Below, piece after piece: positions 43,011-52,290 of a stretch of DNA of 60,000 nucleotides. Source of the stretch: an uncultured Alphaproteobacteria bacterium (GTDB lineage Bacteria; Pseudomonadota; Alphaproteobacteria; Thalassobaculales; Thalassobaculaceae); contig CACITD010000003.1 in the NCBI GenBank assembly GCA_902589475.1, forward strand, positions 1-60,000. Reading direction: 5' to 3'. A program made the translations under genes and the position numbers. The stretch's first letter is position 1. Every line of letters starts with the position of its first letter. Below the pieces are notes generated by a model that saw only the letters and a list, made by a program, of their open reading frames with translations, was not told the origin of the DNA and searched no databases.

Positions 43011-43469
43011 TTAAGAACTGCTGTTACGGTTTGCGTCTAAGTTTAATAAATTAGATTTAATCTTGATCAATGTATCAACGAACCTATCTCTCTCATCATT
43101 CGACATATCTCCGATAGCCTCGCGTCTGACAGTAGCTGCGGTTTTCCTCAACGCCCTCATAACTTCCTGCACTTTATCTGTTAGATACAGGCGATTAACG
43201 CGTCGATCAAACTCATCCGCTCTGCGCTCGACCCATTCTTTTCCCTCTAATCTATCTAACAGGCGTCCTAAAGTTGGCTTCTCTAACTCCATTAAATCGG
43301 CTAATTCAGATTGTGTGACGCCCTCTTTCGCATATAACATTGTTAGAACCCACCACTGAGACCTGGTAAGCCCCAAATCTCTACCACGACGATCGAAAAG
43401 TGTCCGCATCAACCTGGCGACGTCATGAAGTAAAAATCCGAAGTTTCTGTCTAAGTCTTCTCTTTCCAT
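43011..43469 (-). CDS. MarR family transcriptional regulator
   Basis: A 152-residue winged-helix regulator. The recognition region reads VTQSELADLMELEKPTLGRLLDRLEGKEWVERR (about 52-84 in pieces), and the DRRVNRLYLTD wing follows near 88-98. It would repress or control its own operon and the adjoining EmrA-like gene in response to small ligands. It is the promoter-proximal gene and starts about 160 bases from the divergent aldo/keto reductase gene. No clear operator was identified in that gap. Confidence 0.92.
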   Translation of the reverse strand: MEREDLDRNFGFLLHDVARLMRTLFDRRGRDLGLTRSQWWVLTMLYAKEGVTQSELADLMELEKPTLGRLLDRLEGKEWVERRADEFDRRVNRLYLTDKVQEVMRALRKTAATVRREAIGDMSNDERDRFVDTLIKIKSNLLNLDANRNSSS

Positions 43470-43632
43470 AAGCTATCATATAATTGCCTTGCTCACTTTT
43501 GCCAAGAATAATATTGCTTTGCTTAAAAAATCGGTTTAACCCGTAACAATCTAGTTGGCGTACAAAGTGCCTTGAGGTAACCTAGCCGCCTTGCTAATAA
43601 AGATATCGATACTTTGGCTATGGGATCAGATC

Positions 43633-44574
43633 ATGGAATATAGAAATCTTGGCTCTTCTGGACTTAGAGTTTCGCTAGTCGGACTTGGGTGTAACAATTT
43701 CGGCATGCGGTTAGACTTAGAACAAACACGAGCCGTAGTAGACCGAGCTTTTGATCTTGGTATAACTCTTTTTGATACAGCAGATATGTATGGTGGCCGT
43801 GGTGGCTCTGAAACACAACTCGGTAAAATACTAGGACATCGAAGGAAAGATATTGTCTTAGCATCAAAATTTGGTATGGCCATGAGTGATGATGGCACAA
43901 AAATAGGTGCGTCCAGACGATATATTATGTCGGCAGTAGAGGACTCGCTTAGACGGCTCAAAACGGACTGGATTGATCTATATCAATTACATCAACCTGA
44001 TCCTTTAACCCCGCTTGATGAAACGATGCAAGCATTGGATGATCTAGTTACCCAAGGAAAAATAAGATATATAGGTTGCTCCAATTTACCTTCTTGGCAA
44101 GTCGTCGAATCACAGTGGATTTCAAAGTCTATGGGATTAAATAGGTTTGTATCCTGCCAGGATGAATACAACATTCTTAATCGTAATGTAGAAGCCGAGC
44201 TTATTCCGGCAATGCAAAAATATGGTTGCGGCCTTCTCCCATATTTTCCTCTTGCAAGCGGTCTACTGACAGGAAAATATAAACGGACAGAGATGCCTGA
44301 AGGTGCTCGGCTAACGGACATGCCAACATTTGCCAACCGCATCTACTTGACCGATGAGAATTTTGACGTTGTTGATAATCTCAATAAATTCGCTCATAAA
44401 ACCGGACACTCTATTTTGGAACTTGCTTTTGGCTGGATGGCTTCCCGCCCTACAACCGCAAGCATTATCGCAGGTGCTACAAAACCTGAGCAAATAGACG
44501 CCAATGTCGCAGCTGTAAATTGGGTATTATCGCAATCGGAAATAGATGAGGTCAACAAAATATCTGCCCGATAG
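43633..44574 (+). CDS. Aldo/keto reductase
   Basis: This 313-residue NADPH-dependent oxidoreductase has the catalytic tetrad positions visible: D-T-A-D-M-Y-G with the Asp and Tyr near 50-58, the Lys in ASKFG near 79, and the His in LYQLHQPDP near 119. The cofactor site is at the C-terminal IAGATKPEQIDAN. The family reduces aldehydes and ketones in the cytoplasm. I start at ATG 43633 since the protein family begins MEYRNLG; the frame is open to 43591. It is divergent from marR and may be induced together with it. Confidence 0.93.
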   Translation: MEYRNLGSSGLRVSLVGLGCNNFGMRLDLEQTRAVVDRAFDLGITLFDTADMYGGRGGSETQLGKILGHRRKDIVLASKFGMAMSDDGTKIGASRRYIMSAVEDSLRRLKTDWIDLYQLHQPDPLTPLDETMQALDDLVTQGKIRYIGCSNLPSWQVVESQWISKSMGLNRFVSCQDEYNILNRNVEAELIPAMQKYGCGLLPYFPLASGLLTGKYKRTEMPEGARLTDMPTFANRIYLTDENFDVVDNLNKFAHKTGHSILELAFGWMASRPTTASIIAGATKPEQIDANVAAVNWVLSQSEIDEVNKISAR

Positions 44575-44605
44575 GAAGTGACAGATGCTTTTGGAAAAAC
44601 ACGAG

Positions 44606-44618
44606 GTTAAGTCTTAAC
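44606..44618. promoter_or_regulatory. Palindrome upstream of the metal permease
   Basis: GTTAAG-T-CTTAAC (44606-44618) is a perfect 13-base palindrome with a single central base, 22 bases before the permease start and just before its AGGTGGGG ribosome site. It could be the binding site of a dimeric repressor or part of an attenuating structure. No regulator gene is adjacent. Confidence 0.4.
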
Positions 44619-44640
44619 AAGCTTTTGCAGGTGGGGCGTA

Positions 44641-45693
44641 ATGGTATTTCTTACCGAAACAATAAATATAAAAAGTCACTTTAAAAAACTTGATAAGGTA
44701 ATTGTTAGCATAATTACCGCTCTGATAGTCATTGCTGTTTTAGATCCTAATCAACTCACAGAAAGTATTATGTTTATAGGAGAAGCTCTCAAAGGAATTT
44801 TCATTTTTCTACTAGCTTCTGTTTTATTGGCTTCGTTTGCAAAAGCGACCGGTCTAGATCAACAAATCAGCATGGTATTCTCTGGCCACCCTTTCAAAGC
44901 GATTATTGTGGCGTCCCTTTTTGGTGCCCTATCTCCCTTTTGTTCTTGTGGTGTAGTTCCAATCATAGCGGGACTGCTAATGGCTGGTGTGCCACTCGCG
45001 CCGGTAATGGCATTCTGTTTTGCGTCACCACTCATGGACCCTTCCATGTTCCTGCTTATGGTACCTGTCTTCGGGTTAGAATTCACGCTAGCCAAGCTAA
45101 TCTTTGCAATAATAATCGCCATTACTGCCGGCTTAAGTCTCCATTATTTCAGGGATCATCCTTTGCTGTCATCACCCTTACGCGACCTCAGAGCTAGCTG
45201 CTGTACAAGCAGCTGTAGTTCCACAACTACAATTGAGAACAAAGTCATCGTCTGGCAATTCTGGAAGGATAAAACAAGGACGCAAATTTTTTGGAATGAA
45301 GGCATTTCAAGCACATGGTTTCTGCTCAGATGGCTAGCACTAGCTTTTCTGATCGAAAGTGTAATGACAGCTTATATCCCAGCTGAAACTATTGGAGGTT
45401 GGCTAGGAGTTGATGCCTGGTGGGCTATACCAAGCTCCGTAATTCTTGGGGTTCCAACTTATTTAAATGGTTACGCCGCCATCCCAACTCTTAGCGGACT
45501 AATGGAACTGGGTATGCTTCCCGGAGCAGTCATGGGTTTTATAATCGCAGGAGGAGTTAGTAGTATACCAGCTGCTATGGCAGTTTATGCACTTGTCAAA
45601 AAACCTATTTTTCTAGTTTACATTGCGTGGGGGATTAGCGGCAGTTTAGCGAGCGCATATTTGTTCCATCTTTACTCAGGTTTCTTTGCATAA
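44641..45693 (+). CDS. Permease of the DUF318/ArsP-like (SO_0444-type) family
   Basis: This 350-residue integral membrane protein has about eight hydrophobic segments in two halves. The first half holds the hallmark SPFCSCGVVPI near 99-109 and the second a related VPTYLNGYAAIP near 275-286. The cytoplasmic middle loop has a cluster of cysteines (ASCCTSSCSS near 184-193) that could bind metal. Relatives export organoarsenicals or metals such as copper or zinc. There is an AGGTGGGG site upstream of the ATG. No arsenic or copper resistance genes are next to it. Confidence 0.82.
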   Translation: MVFLTETINIKSHFKKLDKVIVSIITALIVIAVLDPNQLTESIMFIGEALKGIFIFLLASVLLASFAKATGLDQQISMVFSGHPFKAIIVASLFGALSPFCSCGVVPIIAGLLMAGVPLAPVMAFCFASPLMDPSMFLLMVPVFGLEFTLAKLIFAIIIAITAGLSLHYFRDHPLLSSPLRDLRASCCTSSCSSTTTIENKVIVWQFWKDKTRTQIFWNEGISSTWFLLRWLALAFLIESVMTAYIPAETIGGWLGVDAWWAIPSSVILGVPTYLNGYAAIPTLSGLMELGMLPGAVMGFIIAGGVSSIPAAMAVYALVKKPIFLVYIAWGISGSLASAYLFHLYSGFFA

Positions 45694-45730
45694 AATTTGA
45701 AAATAAAAATAAACCCCTTAAGTAATGCCG

Positions 45731-46915
45731 CTAGACAACCCGAGCATTACGCATCTCAGAGATTTTATCGGCGGTGTAGCCAAGACTATTGAGAATTTCA
45801 TCCGTATGCTCCCCAAGTTCTGCTGTCCTTTGCCTAATCGTTCCTGGGGTCTGGGATAACTTCACTGGTGTAGTATTTATTGGAATTGGTTTTTTTAGGC
45901 CGGGAAAATTCATATCTTGAAGGAAATCCATCGCTTTGATATGTGGGTCCTGAAGCACTTGCTTGGCACTGAGCACAGGCCCGCAAGGTATCCTCGCTTC
46001 GTCTAAAGCATCTAGAACTTCTTTAGTACTCATATCTTTACACCACATTTGCATTCTTGCGCTTAATAGCTCTCCATTCTCACCGCGATCCATATCAGTC
46101 GCGAATCTCGGGTCTTGAAGCCAACTTTCCTCTCCCATTAGTTTAGCCCAACGTTCGAATAATGGCTGTCCTACAACCTGCACCATCACCGCGCCATCCG
46201 TTGTCTTAAATATATCACTGGGCCCAGCACTGTAGCCTCTATTCCCATAGGATGGGCGGTCAATAGATTTGATAGCTTCTTCCGCTAGCAGTGCGATATT
46301 AAACGCCATCACCGTCCTGGTGAGTGCTGCTTCAACTAACTGGCCATTGCCGGTCTTGTTTCGTTCAATTAGAGCAGATAGGGTTCCAAAAGCCGCCATA
46401 GTTGCTGTGCCAAAATCAGCAAAAGGAACGAAAGATTTCATGGGATCTCCAGGTCTACCTCCCATATATGTAGCGCCAGCTAACGCTTGCGCCACCCCAT
46501 CAAAACCAACCCTGTCACTGTAGGGGCCACCATTTCCATAAGCCGTGACAGTTGTCAAAATAATATCAGGTTTAATTGCTCTTAAAGAATCATAATCAAT
46601 ACCCATTGCCTCTAACGTGGGTTGAGGAAGATTAGCGATAACTATATCTGCCGTCTTAACAAGATTTTCAACTATTTCACGGCCTTGGGGTTTCATCGGG
46701 TTCAATGTCAATGATTTTTTATTCCGGTTAAGAGCCAAAAATAACGGCCCTTCTCCACTTTCAGCTACGGGAACAAGATACCTATCTTCGCTGCCTGAAA
46801 GTTTATCGATCCTAATCACTTCTGCACCCATATCGCCAAGCAACATTCCACAGAAGGGCCCAGCAATATATCTACCAAAATCTAAGACACGTATTCCATC
46901 TAGCACGCCAGCCAT
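45731..46915 (-). CDS. CaiB/BaiF family CoA-transferase
   Basis: This 394-residue class III CoA-transferase moves CoA between carboxylic acids. It begins MAGVLDGIRVLDFGRYIAGPFCG, has GAEVIRIDKLSGSEDR near 34-49, and the catalytic Asp lies in RVGFDGVAQALAG near 140-150. It ends with NSLGYTADKISEMR. I use the ATG at 46915 because GGAGGGTG is just upstream; a TTG at 46927 is also open. It marks the beginning of the accessory catabolic region and lies near a TauD-family dioxygenase on the same strand (about 70 bases apart), possibly in one unit. Confidence 0.93.
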   Translation of the reverse strand: MAGVLDGIRVLDFGRYIAGPFCGMLLGDMGAEVIRIDKLSGSEDRYLVPVAESGEGPLFLALNRNKKSLTLNPMKPQGREIVENLVKTADIVIANLPQPTLEAMGIDYDSLRAIKPDIILTTVTAYGNGGPYSDRVGFDGVAQALAGATYMGGRPGDPMKSFVPFADFGTATMAAFGTLSALIERNKTGNGQLVEAALTRTVMAFNIALLAEEAIKSIDRPSYGNRGYSAGPSDIFKTTDGAVMVQVVGQPLFERWAKLMGEESWLQDPRFATDMDRGENGELLSARMQMWCKDMSTKEVLDALDEARIPCGPVLSAKQVLQDPHIKAMDFLQDMNFPGLKKPIPINTTPVKLSQTPGTIRQRTAELGEHTDEILNSLGYTADKISEMRNARVV

Positions 46916-46987
46916 TACACCCTCCAAAAAACTACCATAATCCAGATCTGTTTTATTTAACTTTTGAAACCCTTAAGGGCCCTATTT

Positions 46988-47860
46988 TTAAACGACAGTC
47001 GGCCCATCTCCAACTATCGTGGTTCTTCGCATGTCTCTAGGTTCATCGACAGGAAATGGCCTTACCCTATGCATAGTTTGTCTATTATCCCACATAACCA
47101 AATCCCCTTTTTGCCATTCATGAACATAGACAAATTTTTGCTGCGTAGCATGATTGACTAAATCCAGCAGAAGAAGTTTTGCATCGGGAACAGACAAGCC
47201 ATCTATTCGACCTGCATGGGATGATAAGTATAGAGATTTGCGGCCGGTTGCAGGATGTTTGCGGATTAGTGTTTGCCTTACTGGCTTAAACCGATCTATT
47301 TCTTCGTCGGTAAAATCGGTAAACCCAACCTGTTGTCGAGAAAATATCTGAGAGTGTTCACAAATCAGCCCATCAAGTTCTTCTTTAATCTCGTCATCTA
47401 ATGCATCGTAAGCACTTGGCATGTGGGCAAACTCAGTATTACCGCCCTTAGATGGGATTGAAATTGCGTGCAGAATTGAGTACTTGGCTGGCACAACTTT
47501 GAATGAACTGTCGGAATGCCACAATCTATTTCCTATGGCAAATAACCGCCGTCTATCGTTGATATCAAAAGGCCTGTCCTCCTTGTCGAGGTTCGATACA
47601 TCGGCAAAAGTCGATGGAAGCCGAGCATCCTTGTCTTCACGAAGACTGGTACCAATAGCATGCTCGATGTCGCCCAATTGCTTTGAAAATGCAAGCTGTT
47701 CTTCGGCTGTCAGCGGCTGCTCCCTAAAAGTCAAAACCGCGTATTTATCCATTCCCTCATGAATCGCGTTTACATCTTCTGTTGATAATGGTTCGGTTAA
47801 ATCTATTCCTGTAACCTCACCCGCGAAACACTCTCCAACCTGTCTAATTTCTACTCCCAT
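46988..47860 (-). CDS. TauD/TfdA family dioxygenase (2)
   Basis: A 290-residue 2-oxoglutarate- and iron-dependent dioxygenase with H115-S-D117 (LWHSDSS), H264 (TMHRV) and R278/R279 at the 2-oxoglutarate end. Family members of this type include TfdA, which cleaves 2,4-D ethers, and alkyl-sulfatases. It precedes the CaiB gene on the same strand, so an oxidised product may be passed to CoA activation. It is clearly different in sequence from the other TauD at 30167. Confidence 0.92.
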   Translation of the reverse strand: MGVEIRQVGECFAGEVTGIDLTEPLSTEDVNAIHEGMDKYAVLTFREQPLTAEEQLAFSKQLGDIEHAIGTSLREDKDARLPSTFADVSNLDKEDRPFDINDRRRLFAIGNRLWHSDSSFKVVPAKYSILHAISIPSKGGNTEFAHMPSAYDALDDEIKEELDGLICEHSQIFSRQQVGFTDFTDEEIDRFKPVRQTLIRKHPATGRKSLYLSSHAGRIDGLSVPDAKLLLLDLVNHATQQKFVYVHEWQKGDLVMWDNRQTMHRVRPFPVDEPRDMRRTTIVGDGPTVV

Positions 47861-48045
47861 TGAGGTACTCCAAGAACTTGAAATTAAGACGCAAATATTT
47901 GACTTGCCAAATCAATACTATCGGCAAATCCTTCCAAATTTCAGCAGGAGGCTGATAAAACCATTGTATTTTTTGTCTTTACAGAGATACTGCCTAAACC
48001 TAACTGGCGACTTCGTATTCGAAATTAATTTGAATTGGACGAAAT

Positions 48046-48687
48046 ATGCATGGATCTGGTGTTTTAGCTGTCTGGAATGACTGTGCGGTGGGTTCTGAAG
48101 AAACTTATGAAAAGTGGTATCAAACAGAACATCTTCCCGAAAGATTAAGTATAACTGGTTTTAAAAATGGCCGGCGCTATCAAGCCTTGCGCGGTTCGCC
48201 TAAGTACTTCACCTGGTACGAGGTCGACACACCCTCCGTACTGAGATCGGCTGAATATATTGATCGCTTATCCAACCCAACAGCCTGGACAAAAAAAATA
48301 ATGTCAGGTGTGTTTCTGAACGCAAGCAGGACTGTCTGCGAAAGATACATCATTACTGGTGAAATCTTTGGATCTGTAGCCATTACTATGAGACTGAAAC
48401 CTAATCAATCGTGCCAAAAAATTCATGCTATTCTTAAAGAACTATTCGACCCGTCTAAAGTTGCCCGGATTGAGAAATGGGTTGCAAACGAAAAACCGGA
48501 AGACACTGCAAGAGCCGAAGAAAAAATAAGAGGTCCAGATAATAAAATTGGAACTTGCTTCATGCTAGAGACAATCCGGACAGAGGACGCCATTTCTATA
48601 CTTGATCAACTCCCAACACAGACTTTGCAAGTCGAAATTGGAATTTATCAACTGCTTTGCGAGTATCCCCAAGCGATTAAAGCTTAA
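48046..48687 (+). CDS. Dimeric alpha-beta barrel (EthD/Dabb-like) protein, two-repeat
   Basis: A 213-residue protein with the pattern of tandem ferredoxin-like domains. The first has a VLAVWNDC strand and a YEKWYQTEHLPERLSIT stretch (residues about 21-37), like the W-x-x-x-H-x-P-E-R pattern of EthD-like and related proteins. The second, from about 110, is less conserved. I do not know the substrate. Such proteins often accompany oxygenases as small-molecule-binding or degrading partners. Its TAA stop overlaps the stop of the convergent PhyH gene at a TTAA. Confidence 0.65.
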   Translation: MHGSGVLAVWNDCAVGSEETYEKWYQTEHLPERLSITGFKNGRRYQALRGSPKYFTWYEVDTPSVLRSAEYIDRLSNPTAWTKKIMSGVFLNASRTVCERYIITGEIFGSVAITMRLKPNQSCQKIHAILKELFDPSKVARIEKWVANEKPEDTARAEEKIRGPDNKIGTCFMLETIRTEDAISILDQLPTQTLQVEIGIYQLLCEYPQAIKA

Positions 48688-49535
48688 TTTTTCTGATACC
48701 GCTTCCCTAGGTCTGTATTCGCTCCTTCATATAGAATCTCTCTCTTGCTTTCAGAATCCTCTGCGCATATCCGGAAATCATCTTCTGACAGCCACCCATT
48801 AGGTGACCCAACAGAAGTAAAATGATTAAATTTATCCCGTCCGGCGACAAGCGTTACCAATGACTTTGCGCCGTTTGTCTGCTTCATTGATGGCTTGATA
48901 TAACGAATAGCGACACCCACTCGGCGATTTGGGGTTCTATTTGGCCCAGATGAATGAAATAGATGGCCATGATGTAAAGATGCCTGACCTGGCTTTAGTA
49001 TTACATCAACACCGTCGCTGTCATCAACATCGACGGCGATTTCCTGTCCTCGAGTCAAAAGATTATCCTCCGCAAAAGTATCGTTATGCGGAACTAAACG
49101 TTTAGTGTGACTACCAGGAACAAAACGCATGCAACCACTATCTAAATTAGCGTCACCTAATGATACCCATGCTGTGACCTCGTCAGCATTATCCAGCCCC
49201 CAATAATTGAGGTCCTGATGCCAAGATACGATGTGCGGAGAGTTAGCTTCTTTTATAAATAATCCTCCACTCCATACGAGCAAATCAGGGCCCAATATGG
49301 TGCTTACCGCATCAATGAGACTCTTATTTCGTATCAACCTATCGAAGGAAGGAATCAAATGGTTGGGGTAAGAACGCAACAGAGCCAACTTAGCGGGGTC
49401 AGCTACCAATTCAGACTCGGCTTTTTCCAGATCGGCTTGTATTTTGGACGCCTCCGCTTCACTCACCACGTCTATTGGAAAAACAAATCCATCCTGAGAG
49501 TAATCATCTGCTATTGATTCTAAAGTCATAACCAT
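48684..49535 (-). CDS. Phytanoyl-CoA dioxygenase (PhyH) family protein
   Basis: This 283-residue non-heme iron oxygenase has the facial triad H106-Q-D108 (SWHQDLNYW) and H194 (FHSSGPN), with an Arg for 2-oxoglutarate near 207 (RRVGVAIRY). PhyH-family proteins hydroxylate lipids, ectoine, or phosphonates, so the substrate remains unknown. AGGAGG precedes the ATG at 49535 at a good distance. It is divergent from the fatty acid desaturase, with about 208 bases between the starts, and convergent with the Dabb-like gene. Confidence 0.9.
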   Translation of the reverse strand: MVMTLESIADDYSQDGFVFPIDVVSEAEASKIQADLEKAESELVADPAKLALLRSYPNHLIPSFDRLIRNKSLIDAVSTILGPDLLVWSGGLFIKEANSPHIVSWHQDLNYWGLDNADEVTAWVSLGDANLDSGCMRFVPGSHTKRLVPHNDTFAEDNLLTRGQEIAVDVDDSDGVDVILKPGQASLHHGHLFHSSGPNRTPNRRVGVAIRYIKPSMKQTNGAKSLVTLVAGRDKFNHFTSVGSPNGWLSEDDFRICAEDSESKREILYEGANTDLGKRYQKN

Positions 49536-49620
49536 TTTGAGACCTCCTATTACAGACCGTTACTAAGTCTGATTCAATTTGCTGTCGAATGCAAGACCGC
49601 CGAAGGAAAACTGCTCCATA

Positions 49621-49632
49621 GTAATTAATTAC
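49621..49632. promoter_or_regulatory. Palindrome in the PhyH-desaturase divergent region
   Basis: GTAATTAATTAC is a perfect 12-base palindrome about midway between the starts of the PhyH and desaturase genes. It could be an operator controlling both, although A/T-rich palindromes also arise by chance. Confidence 0.3.
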
Positions 49633-49743
49633 ACTCAACTATTAAATCTTTAATATTATTAGGACTTATTTTGGTTTACTTCTAAAATAGCGAGTGGTCG
49701 AATCCCGTCAAAAAGCAAACTGTTTTTAAAAAGGCAACCTGAG

Positions 49744-50883
49744 ATGACCGTCACCACCAGAAGGTCCTTATTGGAGGTAAGAAAAACGCTTAGGCCAAAT
49801 TGGTATCGGTGCCCAATAGACCCGGCCGCATTCCGAGAGTTAATGGAGCCATGCGATTACAAAGGTTCGCTTCAAGCTGGAGGCCATTTAGTGATTTTTT
49901 GCCTAACCGGCTGCCTGACTATTTATCTCTTTTTAGTAGGGGAATGGTTTTGGCTAGTGTTTTCTTTATTTTTTCACGGAATAGTTGGTTCTTTTTTTAA
50001 AGGGCTTGCTGCCCATGAGTTGGGCCACGGCTCAGTTTTCAAAACAAAAACTTTAAACGCAATTTTTTTAAGGATTTACAGTATAGTTAGTTGGCACAAC
50101 TTTCATGAATATGCAGTTAGCCATACATATCATCATAGATATACACTTCACGAAGATGGAGACAGGGAAGTAGTTCTTCCCCTTGAAATTTTAATAAAGA
50201 AACCATTGTACCTTCTTCAAATTCTCACGATCAATTTTACCGGCGGCCCAGTAACAAGTGGTTTAATACCAGTCGTCAAAGGCACTTTTGAGACTGCATT
50301 TAGAAGGTATGGTGAATCCGTGATTAGCAAAGAATGGAGTGCCGCTCTATATGCATCCCACCCACATGAGCGTGAACCTGCTGTACGATGGGCTCGTTCA
50401 ATAATTGCATTCCATTTAGTAGTTTTAATCCTAGCGATCTCCAGCGGTCTTTGGATATTGCCTTTTGTTCTATCTTTTCAGCAATTTATCGCAAATTGGC
50501 TAAGATATTTGGTAGGATTACCAATGCACTGCGGATTGAGGAGTAACGTCAATGACTTTAGAAAGTGTACACGCTCTATCACACTCGATCCCATCTCGGA
50601 GTTTCTTTACTGGCGAATGAACTGGCATCTCGAACACCACATGTTCGCTGGCGTGCCTTGCTATAATTTAAAGAAATTACATAAATTGGTAGCACATGAT
50701 ATGCCTAGGGTTAGAACGTTAACTGGAGCTTGGCGGGAGATGATGGAAATAGCCCAAAAACAAAAGGCGGATCCTGCGTTTGAATTTGATACTCCTGTCC
50801 CACCGAATAAAAACCACAACCAAGCAATCCACAGAACCTCAACAGAATCAATAGGCGATCTTGCACCGCGGAGCCTTAAGTAG
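49744..50883 (+). CDS. Fatty acid desaturase family protein
   Basis: This 379-residue membrane diiron enzyme shows all three histidine boxes: H91-E-L-G-H95, H127-T-Y-H-H131 and H295-L-E-H-H299, with another His near 118-121 (HNFHEY). Hydrophobic stretches at about 46-65 and 66-90, and again at about 217-245, would anchor it in the membrane. It may desaturate fatty acyl chains or hydroxylate related compounds. It is divergent from the PhyH gene. The C-terminal 40 residues are polar and low in conservation. Confidence 0.9.
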   Translation: MTVTTRRSLLEVRKTLRPNWYRCPIDPAAFRELMEPCDYKGSLQAGGHLVIFCLTGCLTIYLFLVGEWFWLVFSLFFHGIVGSFFKGLAAHELGHGSVFKTKTLNAIFLRIYSIVSWHNFHEYAVSHTYHHRYTLHEDGDREVVLPLEILIKKPLYLLQILTINFTGGPVTSGLIPVVKGTFETAFRRYGESVISKEWSAALYASHPHEREPAVRWARSIIAFHLVVLILAISSGLWILPFVLSFQQFIANWLRYLVGLPMHCGLRSNVNDFRKCTRSITLDPISEFLYWRMNWHLEHHMFAGVPCYNLKKLHKLVAHDMPRVRTLTGAWREMMEIAQKQKADPAFEFDTPVPPNKNHNQAIHRTSTESIGDLAPRSLK

Positions 50884-50913
50884 AAATCGATCCGACAAGT
50901 GCTTTTGTGTTTT

Positions 50914-52113
50914 TTATTCTACAACGAACTTAGGAGGATGCTCCGCGATAATTTCCTCATTCAATTGTGCCCCCCAACCTGGGCCGGATGGAGCTTGCAG
51001 GCACCCATTCTTAAAGCTCGGGGACCAAGTAAGAATGTCATCCTTCCAGGGAACATCATCGATGTCGATCTCCATAACTCTAAAATTTGGGATAGCTGTA
51101 CAAAAATGGGCGCTCATCAAACTTGACAAGTGTCCATAAAAATTATGGGGAGCGCAATTGACTTCATAAGCTTCCGCCATTCCTGCTATTTTTAAGCCTA
51201 ACCAGGCTCCATTCCAAGGTATATCTATGATAGCTACATCAACTGCCGCGTGTTCAAAGAAAGGTCTAAACTCTCTAAGACCATATAATGACTCACAAGA
51301 CGCAATCGGGGTCGCGATACGTTCTCGAATTGCTGCAAGAGCTATAGGGTCATATAGATCAATCTCGATCCAAGTCAGGTCAAGATCATCCAGCTCTGTT
51401 GTTACCTGACGGTAACCCTCTGGTTTGAAATTAAAATTTAAATCAAGCCTAACGCCAACATCTGGTCCTGCACCTTCCTGCATTGCAATTAATTGATCCC
51501 TTAATTGCCCAATTAATGATGACGGTACATTTAAATCGGGCCATCCTGGGCGGCCAGCAGTACCGGGCATGTAGAGCCTAGCTCCAACATCTTCATTGAA
51601 GGTGATCATATTAGTCTTTAAACCCAAAAAACCTTGATCTTTAACACGCCTACCAAGTTTAATTAAATCTTCAGCTTTTCTTATAGCTTCTACCTCACAT
51701 AACTCCGCAATTTCGGGGCGCCATATATATGTGCCACAATGGCTCCAATATACTGGTATTTCTTTCCGTATCGCGCCGCCTAAAATATCGTAGACTGGTA
51801 TATTAAGCGCTTGCCCTTTAATATCCAGTAGCGCATTTTCTATAGCGGCAATGGCTTGCTGATTTACTCCACCGGGCGCTTGTCGCGTAGCAGCATAAAG
51901 ACACTGATGTATATGTTCGTGTGCGAGTGGATCCATATCTTTTACGCGTTCTACTAATCGCCGAATGATACCCGACAACCCTGGACTGCCATAACATTCA
52001 TTGTATTCTGAAATACCGGTAATATTTTCATCGGTCATCAACTTTAAAAAGCTAAAGTCTCGCCAACCAGCGTTACAATGTAATATTTCACATCCGACAA
52101 TACGCATTTTCAT
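50914..52113 (-). CDS. Mandelate racemase/muconate lactonizing enzyme family protein (paralogue 3)
   Basis: This 399-residue member is longer than the other two. Its strand-2 signature is K166-T-N168, metal ligands are D224, E250 and E274, then D297 (VAIIDIPW) and H323 (APHNFYGH), so the Asp-His dyad is complete. An insertion of about 25 residues between strands 2 and 3 (PGTAGRPGWPDLNV near 183-196) separates it from paralogues 1 and 2 and would lie near the active-site entrance. The substrate is likely an acid sugar. It converges with the desaturase gene. Confidence 0.9.
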   Translation of the reverse strand: MKMRIVGCEILHCNAGWRDFSFLKLMTDENITGISEYNECYGSPGLSGIIRRLVERVKDMDPLAHEHIHQCLYAATRQAPGGVNQQAIAAIENALLDIKGQALNIPVYDILGGAIRKEIPVYWSHCGTYIWRPEIAELCEVEAIRKAEDLIKLGRRVKDQGFLGLKTNMITFNEDVGARLYMPGTAGRPGWPDLNVPSSLIGQLRDQLIAMQEGAGPDVGVRLDLNFNFKPEGYRQVTTELDDLDLTWIEIDLYDPIALAAIRERIATPIASCESLYGLREFRPFFEHAAVDVAIIDIPWNGAWLGLKIAGMAEAYEVNCAPHNFYGHLSSLMSAHFCTAIPNFRVMEIDIDDVPWKDDILTWSPSFKNGCLQAPSGPGWGAQLNEEIIAEHPPKFVVE

Positions 52114-52290
52114 AATCCTTTAGGTGTTTAACTTACTTACCCAACAAAAAGCTCCAATTTTTTCCTATCTACAGGACAGGTAGATTGAGAGCGACGAATT
52201 CCGCAGGCAATATGACATCTATGTCTAGCGACACCCTACTTGTCATAACGAAATATTTCTTGAGAGGTCCAATAAAATATTTGCTTGTAA

